Part shown: positions 16,665 through 25,175 of the stretch, piece after piece
How positions within the stretch are numbered: position 1 is the first letter of the stretch
Layout: every line of letters begins with the position of its first letter
NCBI GenBank assembly: GCA_039555135.1
Contig: CP114179.1
Coordinates: forward strand, 3,348,001-3,412,000
Direction: 5' to 3'
Source of the DNA: Phycisphaeraceae bacterium D3-23
Lineage (GTDB): Bacteria; Planctomycetota; Phycisphaerae; Phycisphaerales; Phycisphaeraceae
Length of the DNA: 64,000 nt
Notes under the pieces: model-generated
Told to the model about the DNA's origin: nothing
Seen by the model: only the letters and a program-made list of their open reading frames with translations
Databases searched by the model: none
Translations under genes and position numbers: made by a program

Positions 16665-16905
16665 GCAAGGCGTTCACCGGGGATCCGGAACACGTTTTGA
16701 TCTCGCGCGGTTTGCCTTGGCTCCCCCTCCCTGCTGGGAGGGAGGGGGTTGGGGGGAGGGTCAGGCGCTGCCGCTTGCTTGTCATGGGAGTTCGGGTCCG
16801 ACTGCCGACCCTCACCCCAGCCCTCTCCCTCCGAGGGAGAGGGAGCCGGAGCCGGAACCGGAATGCGCAAACTCAAAACGTGTTCCGTATGAGGTGAGCG
16901 CCTTG
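16665..16905. repeat. Nested inverted-repeat element of about 240 bp
   Basis: The outer arms CAAGGCGTTCACC...CGGAACACGTTTTGA (16666-16700) and TCAAAACGTGTTCCG...GGTGAGCGCCTTG (16873-16905) are about 33-35 bp long. Between them is a second inverted pair, a Ser/Pro-shadow type repeat: CCCCCTCCCTGCTGGGAGGG near 16725 and CCCTCTCCCTCCGAGGGAGA near 16825. The outer ends carry the CAAGGCG family sequence. This reads as one palindromic element inserted inside another. No protein is encoded. Confidence 0.65.
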
Positions 16906-16950
16906 GGTTTCACGGCGCTGGCGGGGCAATCTCGCCAATCGAAGCGTCTT

Positions 16951-17026
16951 GTTTAGCCGTCGCCCATCGGGCGTCGCGTCGTTTGACGCCAAGCCAACGC
17001 GCCGCCCGTTGGGCGGTCGGCTAAAC
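16951..17026. repeat. Paired GTTTAGCCG element (copy 2)
   Basis: GTTTAGCCGTCGCCCATCGG at the left and CCGCCCGTTGGGCGGTCGGC then TAAAC at the right frame 76 bp. Layout matches 4080-4157 and 32029-32103. Confidence 0.7.
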
Positions 17027-17046
17027 AAGGCCCGTCGCATGTTTCA

Positions 17047-18630
17047 TCACGTCACGGGGGCGGCCCCGGCCGCGGCGACCCGCGCGCTTGGCCGGCCCTG
17101 CCCCGTCGCGTACACCACCATCGGGCGGTCGGGGTGCTCGGCGACGACCTCGATCGACGTGGGCCAATCCGTCGCGGCCTTCACCAGCCCCGCCAGCTGC
17201 TTGGGCAGCAGCGGGTGGTAGGGCGACATCGGCCGATCGTGCGTCAGCGGCGGGCACTTCGAGATCGCCAGCACCGACCCGGCGGGCCCGGCGATCCGCT
17301 GGGCCTCGTGCAACAGCGACACGGGGTTGTCGTGGGCCTCCACCCGATCAAACACGCAGGCCAGCGAAGCGCTCCCGTCGTCGAGTGGCATACGGCGAAG
17401 CGCGGTCTGCACCTCGTACCTCGGCGGCGTGCCCGGGTAGCCCGCGCGCTGCTGGTGCTGCTGGGCAAACTGCATCGCCAGCGCGACGTGCCTGGGCTCG
17501 CGCTCGACGCCGACCGCCTCGATGCCCTGCAGCGCGAGCAGGTGCACGACCAGCCCCGACCCGCAGCCGAGCACGGCGACCGGCCGATCGATCGGGCCGA
17601 TCTGCCGCTGGATGAGCTGCACGACCGCGCCGACCTTGAACTGGGTCCAGCCCTGAAACCCGGGGTCCTGGTTGAAGCGCATCCACTCGCTCTGGTCGAA
17701 CCCGGCGGGCGGGGCGCTCTGGGGGACCTCGGTCTCGCCCGGCGCGCTGCCGAACACGTTGGCGTTCCACAACAGCGGTGTCCCGGCGTAGCGCTCGCGC
17801 ACCGCATCGAGGTCGGGCGCGATGCGGTCAAAGCCCCACTTGTCGCGGAACGTCTGGCGCGAGCGGTCCACGCCCGTGTCGGTGTCGGCCGTCGTCGCGC
17901 GGTCCTGACGCAGCGTGTGGCGGTGCGTGAATTCGACGGACGGGACCGCCCAGCAGCGGACCCCCGCCAGCCGGGCGCGCATGCCGAAGTCCACGGTCTG
18001 GCCCCGGAGGTAGTCCTCGTCGTAGCCCCCGAGCGCGTCGTAGACGCTGCGCTTGCAGACGTAGAAGCAGCCCATGACGTGGTCGACCTCGATCGGCTTG
18101 GTCACCTGCTCGGGCGGCAAACCCTCGGCCACGTGGTGGTACCCGCGCGGGTGCAGCAGCATGTCGCCCATCGCGTGGATGTGGCCGGCCGGGGCGAGCT
18201 GCTTGGGGCCGATGACGCCGAGGTCGCTGGGCCCGGTATCGAAGACGGCGCAGAGTTTCTGTGCCCAGTTGGGGGTGTGGATGACGATGTCGCCGTCGAG
18301 CCGGGCGAGGATGCCGCCGGGCCCGCTGGTGGTGGCTTGGACGAGCTTGTTCGCGGTGACGGAGAGGACGCCGCAGTGCTCATCTTCGAGCAGCGTGAGG
18401 AAGGGTTGGCCGTTGCGCCACGTTTTCTTCGACCAGGCGCGGAGCGTGTCGAGCGAGTCGTCGGTCGAGCCGTCATCGAACGCGAGGATTTCGAGGGGCG
18501 TTGGGTCGTCGGCCAGGGTCTGCTCAAGCGAGACGAGCAGGTCGGTGAGGAGGTCGGTCGCGGCGTCCTTGCTGGAGGCGACGCCGTTGTTGTAGTTGGG
18601 GATGAGGATGGAGAGGGTGGGCGTGGGCAT
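17047..18630 (-). CDS. Glycosyltransferase family 2 / SAM methyltransferase fusion
   Basis: The 527-residue product has a GT-A domain at residues 1 to about 270: start TLSILIPNYNNG, LAFDDGSTDDSL and the metal-binding DxD in ILARLDGDIVIHTPNW. A methyltransferase domain with motif I VAVLGCGSGLVVHLL spans about residues 345-500. Between them is HPRGYHHVAEG and a linker shared with the divergent gene at 18823. The architecture suggests a protein that adds and modifies sugars on surface glycan or protein. Neighbouring asparagine synthase and flagellins fit a glycan-modification region, but the acceptor is unknown. Confidence 0.8.
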   Translation of the reverse strand: MPTPTLSILIPNYNNGVASSKDAATDLLTDLLVSLEQTLADDPTPLEILAFDDGSTDDSLDTLRAWSKKTWRNGQPFLTLLEDEHCGVLSVTANKLVQATTSGPGGILARLDGDIVIHTPNWAQKLCAVFDTGPSDLGVIGPKQLAPAGHIHAMGDMLLHPRGYHHVAEGLPPEQVTKPIEVDHVMGCFYVCKRSVYDALGGYDEDYLRGQTVDFGMRARLAGVRCWAVPSVEFTHRHTLRQDRATTADTDTGVDRSRQTFRDKWGFDRIAPDLDAVRERYAGTPLLWNANVFGSAPGETEVPQSAPPAGFDQSEWMRFNQDPGFQGWTQFKVGAVVQLIQRQIGPIDRPVAVLGCGSGLVVHLLALQGIEAVGVEREPRHVALAMQFAQQHQQRAGYPGTPPRYEVQTALRRMPLDDGSASLACVFDRVEAHDNPVSLLHEAQRIAGPAGSVLAISKCPPLTHDRPMSPYHPLLPKQLAGLVKAATDWPTSIEVVAEHPDRPMVVYATGQGRPSARVAAAGAAPVT

Positions 18631-18822
18631 GGCGGATTTCGGATGGGCGATAGCGGATGGATCGGAAGATCAACAGTCGACGTCTGGGGCAGCGGAGTGT
18701 GGCTGGCGATGCGGGAATCGTGACGCCGGAGTGCATCCGCCATCCGCCATCGCCCATCCGCCATTCACCCCCGTTATCGGCGGTTTTCACGGCAACGCAC
18801 CAAACCCGCCGATGCTCCGGGT

Positions 18823-20127
18823 ATGAGCCAAGCCCCTCCCGACGCTGTCGCTGCGCCCCCAGCCCCCGGAACAAGCCCGACGCCCGTCGGCCCGCGCTGG
18901 CGCGTCGAGCGCGGCGGCGACGGCTACGTCGTCGTGCGCGGCGTGGATACCCCAGAACCCGAGCCCGCCGACTGGTGTGAGCGCCTCGCGTGGTTCCTCA
19001 AGACGATCCCGGGCGTCAAGCTCGCCGGTGCCAAGCGCTACTTCGCCGATGGGCACGTGTTTTCGATGGGCGAGAACGTCGTCCACCCCAAGGGGTTTCA
19101 CCACGTCGGCAAGGGTGTGGCCGGGGCGTGCTACCGCTTCCCCGAGGAGGTCGATGCAATCGCGGGCGGCGTGATGCTGGTGGACGCGGCGGCCTTCGAC
19201 GAAGTCGAGGGCGAGACGCTCTTGAACGACATGGGCCAGCTCGGCGCGCTCGCGCTCGGGCTGGCGATCCGGCAGCGCGGCGGCCGGGTGCTCGGCGTCC
19301 CGCAGGTCGGCGTGGTCGATACGTACACCCCGACACTCGACGACAACGACAGCGCCGCTTTCCGGGAACGGTTCGGCTTCGACTGGGTCGCGCCCGACCT
19401 CGATGTCGTCCGCAAAGAACACGCGGCCGATACTTCCGGCGGGGGCGGGCTGCTGTGGAACGCCTTCCACCACGCGGGCATGATGCCCTTCAACAAGTAC
19501 GACACCCGCGGCGCACTCGTCTGGCAGGGCTACCAAAGCCACGACCCGCTCAAGCAACGCTGCGACCACCTCGCCCAGCTCACCGCCAAGTTCTCCCTGC
19601 CGCCCGACGGCCTGGGCGGAATCACGCTCGATGTCGGCTGCGGGGACGGGCTCTTCAGCCACCTCTTCGCCCAGCTCGGCTGCAACGTCGTCGGCATCGA
19701 CCCCGAAGCCGAAGGCGTCGCGCAGGCGACCAAGATGTGCCAGACGCAGCAGTATCCCGAGCAGTTTGGCGCACCCGAATTCAAAGTCGGTCGCGGCGAC
19801 GATATCCCCTTCGACAACGCCACGGTTTGCTGCGTCACGCTCTTCGACGTCATCGAACACCTCGACAACCCCATCGGCGTGTTGCGCGAGATCGACCGCG
19901 TCCTCGCGCCCGGCGGCACGTTCATCTGTGTCACCCCAAGCTGGCAGTTCGGCGGCAACTCCGACCCTACGTTCCACGGCTACGAGTTCAACCAGGAAGA
20001 ACTCAACCGCATGATCAACGCCCCCGGCAGCACCGCAAGCGACGACGGCCCACACCTCAAAGTCGTCCACAACGGCAGCATCGGCGGCGTCTACCGCGAC
20101 CTCATCGCCATCGCGAAGAAGGGGTGA
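18823..20127 (+). CDS. SAM methyltransferase with truncated GT2-like N-terminus
   Basis: The 434-residue product is a divergent relative of the gene at 17047. The shared linker is clear (VHPKGFHHVGKG against LHPRGYHHVAEG, and GFDWVAPDLDVVR against GFDRIAPDLDAVR), followed by GLLWNAFHHAG. The first 50 residues are Pro-rich, and the nucleotide-binding half of the GT-A domain with its DxD is missing. A complete class I methyltransferase remains: motif I ITLDVGCGDGLFSHLF at about residue 267, acidic GIDPEAEG, and LFDVIEHLDNP. Transferase activity on sugars is unlikely; methyl transfer is likely. It shares a short divergent promoter region with 17047. Confidence 0.78.
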   Translation: MSQAPPDAVAAPPAPGTSPTPVGPRWRVERGGDGYVVVRGVDTPEPEPADWCERLAWFLKTIPGVKLAGAKRYFADGHVFSMGENVVHPKGFHHVGKGVAGACYRFPEEVDAIAGGVMLVDAAAFDEVEGETLLNDMGQLGALALGLAIRQRGGRVLGVPQVGVVDTYTPTLDDNDSAAFRERFGFDWVAPDLDVVRKEHAADTSGGGGLLWNAFHHAGMMPFNKYDTRGALVWQGYQSHDPLKQRCDHLAQLTAKFSLPPDGLGGITLDVGCGDGLFSHLFAQLGCNVVGIDPEAEGVAQATKMCQTQQYPEQFGAPEFKVGRGDDIPFDNATVCCVTLFDVIEHLDNPIGVLREIDRVLAPGGTFICVTPSWQFGGNSDPTFHGYEFNQEELNRMINAPGSTASDDGPHLKVVHNGSIGGVYRDLIAIAKKG

Positions 20128-20142
20128 ATCGCGAACCTCAAG

Positions 20143-20252
20143 CTCCGGGTGCCACACAACTGCCCGTAGGGCTGCTGTGTGCGCGACTCTACGACCGGGT
20201 TTCAATCTCACACAGCAGCCCTCCGAGCAGGGCAGTTGTGTGGCGCCCGGAG
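20143..20252. repeat. 110-bp bipartite inverted repeat
   Basis: Left arm CTCCGGGTGCCACACAACTG, then GGGCTGCTGTGTG; right arm CACACAGCAGCCC, then CAGTTGTGTGGCGCCCGGAG. The two arms pair over about 36 bases with small internal differences. It starts 15 bases after the methyltransferase stop, so it may also act as a terminator. Confidence 0.65.
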
Positions 20253-20263
20253 CGGGTCCGTGT

Positions 20264-20296
20264 GCAAGGCGCTCACCCAGAGACGTGAGCGCCTTG
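20264..20296. repeat. CAAGGCGCTCAC palindrome (copy 3)
   Basis: GCAAGGCGCTCACC and ACGTGAGCGCCTTG surround a short loop. Same family as 6330 and 13149. It lies 12 bases beyond the asnB stop. Confidence 0.65.
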
Positions 20297-20307
20297 ACGC
20301 CTTGCGA

Positions 20308-22818
20308 TCACGCCGGGGCCGGCATCGCTGACCGGCTCGCACACCGCGCGATCAGCACGGCCTTGCCTTCGCCGACCGGGACCTGCTGGTGGCCTTGGAT
20401 CGGGTGGTGGGTGTTGAGTTGTTGCAGCGCCTGCTGGACCTGCTGCTGTTCGTGCGCATCGAACGGGATGAACGCGAGGAGCATCGCGTTGTCGTCGCTG
20501 GGCTGCGCGGCGTAGGCCGAGACGGCGTTGAGGCCGACGAGCGCGTGAGCGATTTCATCCGTGTGGCAGACATTCCTGTCTGCCACAGGCCGAAGGCCTG
20601 ATGGGGTGTTAAGGTGTGGCGGTTTCGGCTGCGCCGAATGGCAGACAGGAATGTCTGCCCCACGTTGGGGGGTGCCTGTCCTACCGACGACGCGGTAGCC
20701 CGAGCGTTTGGCGAGGTCGGCGTAGAAGCCGGTCGGGTCGCCGGTGAGTTGGAGCGTGCCGGCGTCGGGCAGGTTGCCGAGCATCTGGCAGAACCAGCGG
20801 GCGGTGGCGCCGTCGGCGGGGGATTGTTCGCGGAAGGTGCGGTGGCTTGGGGAGTCTTTCCCGGGGGCGATCCGCGGATTCGCTGCGCTCATCGCACGGC
20901 CTGGTGTAGCGAACGAGGTCGCGATGGGTTCGATGTGCTCGGCGTAGCGCCTTGCCCAAAGCCCAAAGACAAGCGCGTAATAGACGGGCATCATCGACTG
21001 AGGCGTGTACCGCCCGGCGTTCAAAAACCCCTGCCAGGCAGGTGAATACAGCCCGGCGGTGAGTGATTCGGTCTCGCGGAAGAGGTCGGCGATGCTTGGA
21101 GCGTAACGCTGCATCCACTGCTGGATCGGCGGGGTGAAGCCACGCTTGGGCCGGTCGAACGCCTCGGCAGGCAGGTAGCGTTTGGCGAGCGCGTGCAGCA
21201 CCCACTTGTTCTGCAGGCCGTCCGCAGTCATGGGGCCGTTGCCCGGGCGCACCTTGTAGCGCATCGGCAGCGACAGCAGGAACTCGACGACGCGGTGGTC
21301 GAGCAGCGGGTTGCGCGCTTCGAGCGAAGCGGACATTGATGCGCGTTCCTCGATACACACGAGGTAGTCGGGCAGGTTCGTCTTCGCATCCGTATACAGC
21401 ACGTTGCCCAACCGATCGGGCCACCCCCGGAAGCGGCCCCAGAACGGCGCGATCGCATCGTCGGGGCCGTGTGCCTCGGCGATCGCTTGTTTCGCATTGT
21501 CCCCCAGCATCTGCGACAACGCCCCGGGCCAGGTGACAAACGACGTCTTGTTCAAGTGATTCAGCACATCGTCCACGGCGGTTGCGTACTGCGAGCGCTT
21601 CGATGCGTCGGCGGCTTGCGCTTCGGTCTGCGCCACCCAGTTGTAACGGCCCGGGTACCCGGCCGTGAGTTCGTCGCCGCCCTGCCCGGTGAGCACGACG
21701 GTCAGTTCCTCGCGGCACAACGTGCTCAAGGTGCGCTGCGCGGTGACGGTGAAGTTGCCGAATGGCTCGTCGTAGAACCGCGACGCGTCGTCGAGTTCCG
21801 CCAGCCAGTCCTGATTGTTCTGGTTGATCGTCCGGGGGTGCCAGTCGCAGCCGTACTGCTTGGCGACCATCTCCGCATAGGGCATCTCGTTGTGCTGTTC
21901 GGACTCGTCGAAGCCGATCGTGAAGGCCGAGACCCGCCCTTTCCCCTGTGTTTCAAGTGTTTTTGACGCCATCGCGGTGATGAGGGAGGAATCGATCCCG
22001 CCCGAGAGCAGCGTGCCGATGGGGACATCGCTGACCAGCCGGTCGCTCACCGATTGCGTGAGTAGCTCGTCGAGCGTGTCGACGACGCCCGCGTCCGTGA
22101 GCGCGCCTTGCGCTTCGAGGTCTTGCGGCTCGGCGTCCCACCACGGCTCAACCTCGTGCGTCCATGGATTGGCGTCGAGCGTCAGCTTGCAACCGGCGGG
22201 GAGCTTGTGGATGCCCTGGAAGATCGTGCGTGGCGCGGGCACGTAGCCGCGGGTGAAGAACTGTTCGACGGCGGCGGGGTCGAGGGCGTAGCGCTCGCCG
22301 GTGTAGGCGAGGATGGCCTTGAGCTCGCTGGCGAAGATGAATGCGCCGCCGGTGTCGTGGTAGTACAGCGGCTTTTGCCCGAGTCGGTCGCGGACGAGGA
22401 GGAGCTTTCGTTCGGCGTGTTCGTAGAACGCGAGGGCGAACATGCCGTGGAAGTCGTGGATCGCGTCGGGCCCGTCGGTGGCGAGCGCGTGGAAGACGAG
22501 CTCGGTGTCGCACGTGGATTGGAAGGTGTGGCCGCGCTGTTGGTAGCGCTGCATGAGCTCGCGGTAGTTGTAGACCTCCCCGTTATAGGTGAGCGCCTTA
22601 GCGCCTTGACTGTCGGCGACGGGCTGCTGGCCGTGTCCGGGGGCGGGGCTGAGGTCGAGGATGGCGAGCCGGCGGTGGCCCAGCGCGACGCCGGGGCGTT
22701 GCCAGAGCCCGGCCGCGTCGGGGCCGCGGTGCGTAAGGGCGTCGCGTGCGGCTTCGAGGCGCGGGGTGTTGACGGTTTGCTTGGCGTCCTTGAAGACAAC
22801 GCCGACGATGCCGCACAT
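20308..22818 (-). CDS. asnB: Asparagine synthase (glutamine-hydrolysing) with C-terminal extension
   Basis: It converts Asp and Gln to Asn, or amidates another carboxylate in glycan clusters. The N-terminal glutaminase domain starts MCGIVGVVF with catalytic Cys2, then HRGPDAAGLW and LTYNGEVYNYREL. The synthetase domain has the PP-loop LLSGGIDSSLITA near residue 270 and VVLTGQGGDELTAGY. It is 836 residues long against about 550-640 for the family. Residues from about 650 onward form an extra domain of unknown function. Inside it about 33 residues (GADIPVCHSAQPKPP...ADRNVCHTDE) come from an in-frame palindromic repeat at 20563-20663. The enzyme core is secure; the tail's function is unknown. 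Confidence 0.9.
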   Translation of the reverse strand: MCGIVGVVFKDAKQTVNTPRLEAARDALTHRGPDAAGLWQRPGVALGHRRLAILDLSPAPGHGQQPVADSQGAKALTYNGEVYNYRELMQRYQQRGHTFQSTCDTELVFHALATDGPDAIHDFHGMFALAFYEHAERKLLLVRDRLGQKPLYYHDTGGAFIFASELKAILAYTGERYALDPAAVEQFFTRGYVPAPRTIFQGIHKLPAGCKLTLDANPWTHEVEPWWDAEPQDLEAQGALTDAGVVDTLDELLTQSVSDRLVSDVPIGTLLSGGIDSSLITAMASKTLETQGKGRVSAFTIGFDESEQHNEMPYAEMVAKQYGCDWHPRTINQNNQDWLAELDDASRFYDEPFGNFTVTAQRTLSTLCREELTVVLTGQGGDELTAGYPGRYNWVAQTEAQAADASKRSQYATAVDDVLNHLNKTSFVTWPGALSQMLGDNAKQAIAEAHGPDDAIAPFWGRFRGWPDRLGNVLYTDAKTNLPDYLVCIEERASMSASLEARNPLLDHRVVEFLLSLPMRYKVRPGNGPMTADGLQNKWVLHALAKRYLPAEAFDRPKRGFTPPIQQWMQRYAPSIADLFRETESLTAGLYSPAWQGFLNAGRYTPQSMMPVYYALVFGLWARRYAEHIEPIATSFATPGRAMSAANPRIAPGKDSPSHRTFREQSPADGATARWFCQMLGNLPDAGTLQLTGDPTGFYADLAKRSGYRVVGRTGTPQRGADIPVCHSAQPKPPHLNTPSGLRPVADRNVCHTDEIAHALVGLNAVSAYAAQPSDDNAMLLAFIPFDAHEQQQVQQALQQLNTHHPIQGHQQVPVGEGKAVLIARCASRSAMPAPA
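20563..20663. repeat. GGCAGACATTCC element inside asnB
   Basis: GGCAGACATTCCTGTCTGCC near the left end and GGCAGACAGGAATGTCTGCC near the right end frame 101 bp. The layout is the same as the intergenic copies at 30145-30240 and 46619-46730. Here it lies in frame within the asnB C-terminal extension without a stop codon. Confidence 0.75.
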
Positions 22819-23003
22819 GGTTTGCTCGTTTTTCGTGCTGGGAAGCGGGTTGTTTAGGTTATCGGGGGTTTTTCTTGCACGGCGTGAATGGGGTCTGGGG
22901 TGTCGGGTCTGGGGTCTGGGGATCCTGCGGCATTGCCTACGGCAACGACGTGGGTATATGTAGTAAACCCGAGACCCGAGACCCTGTACCCGAGACCCGA
23001 TGC

Positions 23004-23035
23004 AAAAAGGCGGCGCGGGTTGGACCCGCGCCGCC
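23004..23035 (-). terminator. Rho-independent terminator of the first flagellin
   Basis: A 12-bp perfect stem GGCGGCGCGGGT / ACCCGCGCCGCC with a TGG loop (23009-23035) is followed on the minus strand by five T residues. It lies 48 bases past the flagellin stop. Confidence 0.88.
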
Positions 23036-23083
23036 TCGCATCAGTGATCGGAAGCCCGAGGGCGTTCCGGGGACTTGACTGGT

Positions 23084-24583
23084 TTAGCCGAGCAGAGCCA
23101 GGACGTTCTGCGGCTGGCTGTTGGCGATCGAGAGGATCTGCGTCGACGACTGGACGAGGATCTGCGACCTTGTGAGGGCGGCGGTCTCGGCGGCGAAGTC
23201 GGTGTCGCGGATCGCGGACTCGGCGGCGGCGGTGTTTTCCAGGGCCACACCCAGCGACCGGATCGTCGCGCCGATGGTGTTCTTCTGGAAGGCGCCCAGC
23301 CGGCCCCGCAGGGTGGAGACCTGCTTGATGGCGTCGTTGACGATGCCTTGGGCCTTGCCCAGGTCGCCGTCGACGACGTTGCTGGCCTTGCTTGCGCCAA
23401 GCTCGTCGAGGAAGCCGGCGGCGACCGTCCCGAGGTTGCGGGTCGCCACGTTGCCGATGCCCAGGTTGACCTGGTTGAGGATATCGACGTTGGGCCCGAG
23501 GTTGAACTGTGCCCCGCCGCCGGTGATGGTGAGGGCGCTGATCGCGGCGAGGGCCTGTGCCCCGGCGTCGGTGAGTTCGAACGAGACGTCGAGGAAGTCG
23601 GTGTTGATGCTGACGTTCTTCCCGTTGGTGACGGCCTGGACGCCGTTGACCGTGGCGCCGATGTCCTGGCCCTCGTCTCGGACGGGGTTGCTCAGTGCGC
23701 TGAAGGCGGTACCCGCAGCGACATTCAGAGCGTCTTCGTCGAGCGCGGAGGCGAGTTTCACACCGCCGGCCTGGCCGGCTGCGTCGTTGACTTGGAGCGA
23801 GACAAACTCGCTGTCGCCGAAGCCGGTGGACTTGAGCTCGATGTAGTTGCCCGAGGCGACAGCCGAGACGCCGGTGACGTCGGTGAAGGTGTTGACGCTG
23901 TCGGCGATGGACGCCAGGGTGGTGCCCGAGCCGAAGGTGAACTCCCGTGACCCGATCGAGCCGGCGATCTCGAAGACGAAGCTGGCGTCGGCGGCGGAGA
24001 GGTCCAGGCCGGCGGCACCGACGCTGAGGAACAGCGCCCCGTGCTGGGCGGACTGGGTGACGAGGACATCGACGTCGCGGTTTTCGCCGAACTTCAGCTT
24101 CGCGGCGTTGATCTGGTAGTCCTCGACGGTGGCGGCGACGCCCGAGACGTTGAAGTCGAACGTGCCGTTGAGGAGCTTGGTGCCCTGGAAGCTGGTCGAC
24201 GCGGCGATGCGGTCGATGGTCTGCAGGATCGAGTCGATCTGCAGCTGGTTGGCTTCCTTTTCCTCGGCCGAGAGGCCCGCGTCGTTGGCGGACTGGCTGA
24301 CCAGGGACTGGACTTCGACGAGCAGGGAGTTGATTTCCTGCAGGCCGCCCTCGGCGATGTTGACGACCTGGTCGGCGCGTTCGGCGTTGCCGATCGCGGC
24401 GGAGATGGCGGCTTTTTCGGAGCGGAGGTTCTCGCTGGCGATGAGGCCGGCGGGGTCGTCCTTGCCGCGGTTGATGCGGAGGCCGGTCGAGAGGCGTTCG
24501 AGTGAGCTGTTGAGCCCGCGGTTGTTGTGGCCGAGCACGCGCTGGCCCAGCAGAGACTGTACGTTGGTGTTGATGCGACTCAT
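23084..24583 (-). CDS. fliC: Flagellin
   Basis: Flagellin polymerises into the filament. The 499-residue product has the conserved D0/D1 N-terminus (SRINTNVQSLLGQRVLG, GLRINRGKDDPAGLIASENL) and the C-terminal helices (NTAAAESAIRDTDFAAETAA, ending VLALLG). The middle region, about residues 170-390, is variable and beta-rich. GGAGG lies about eight bases before the ATG. A second flagellin of similar design lies just upstream at 25176-26684, and the ends are nearly the same while the centre differs. It has its own terminator. Confidence 0.97.
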   Translation of the reverse strand: MSRINTNVQSLLGQRVLGHNNRGLNSSLERLSTGLRINRGKDDPAGLIASENLRSEKAAISAAIGNAERADQVVNIAEGGLQEINSLLVEVQSLVSQSANDAGLSAEEKEANQLQIDSILQTIDRIAASTSFQGTKLLNGTFDFNVSGVAATVEDYQINAAKLKFGENRDVDVLVTQSAQHGALFLSVGAAGLDLSAADASFVFEIAGSIGSREFTFGSGTTLASIADSVNTFTDVTGVSAVASGNYIELKSTGFGDSEFVSLQVNDAAGQAGGVKLASALDEDALNVAAGTAFSALSNPVRDEGQDIGATVNGVQAVTNGKNVSINTDFLDVSFELTDAGAQALAAISALTITGGGAQFNLGPNVDILNQVNLGIGNVATRNLGTVAAGFLDELGASKASNVVDGDLGKAQGIVNDAIKQVSTLRGRLGAFQKNTIGATIRSLGVALENTAAAESAIRDTDFAAETAALTRSQILVQSSTQILSIANSQPQNVLALLG

Positions 24584-25099
24584 GGTGTTGGGTCCTCCGT
24601 GAACACGCTTGCCTGTGTCACGATTGTGTGGTGAGGCCTCCGGCCTTGGTAGTCACAGATCTCCGATCCGATCACGATGCGTTGTCGGCCTTTGGGTACA
24701 ACCCGAAGCCGTGATGCTCAGCCAACCTGTCGCACGCCACCTGGCCTCGCCGGCGATCCTTGCCAAGCGGGGGGGAAGCGATTGAACCGGGCGACGTACC
24801 GCGGAGTCCGTCGTCCGACCGAGCCGCACATTCCCGTGCGACCCCGGCTAACTGCCTGAGCTATTTCGGTGTCCATCACACGATGGCAACACCGTTCCGG
24901 GCTCGCCGACTTATCGGAAGGCGGCGGAGCCCTTTGCCGACGCCTCCGCGCCAGCCATCCGCAGGATCGTCACAACCGGCACGCGCCTTAAGCGCCTTAC
25001 GTCCCATACAAGCAATTTTTTTGATAAAACCCGCCCGCGACGCAGAACCCATGTGATACACGTCCGGATAGTGGGTTATCCGGACGCGGCAGGCGCAAC
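24584..25099. other. Gene-free region between the two flagellin genes
   Basis: No supported gene in 516 bases. On the minus strand CAAA, 15 bases, then CCGATAA (near 24910-24935) resembles a sigma-28 flagellar promoter, but it lies about 330 bases from the flagellin start. The short open frame at 24876-25061 has no support. Confidence 0.35.
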
Positions 25100-25128
25100 A
25101 AAAAGCGGCGACCGTTAGGCCGCCGCTT
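25100..25128 (-). terminator. Rho-independent terminator of the second flagellin
   Basis: AGCGGCGACC / GGCCGCCGCT stem with one mismatch and a GTTA loop (25104-25127), followed on the minus strand by a short T run. It lies 48 bases past the stop. Confidence 0.75.
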
Positions 25129-25175
25129 CTATATTGATGGCGTTGTCTTGCCCGGCCTCTGCCGGGTGGGGTGTT

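Noticed and set aside
17047-22818. Complete O-antigen or capsule gene cluster
   Set aside because: Only two GT/MT-type genes and asnB are present; no flippase, polymerase or sugar-nucleotide genes.
24876-25061. 61-residue frame between flagellins
   Set aside because: No ribosome-binding site or domain, and it lies in the likely promoter region.
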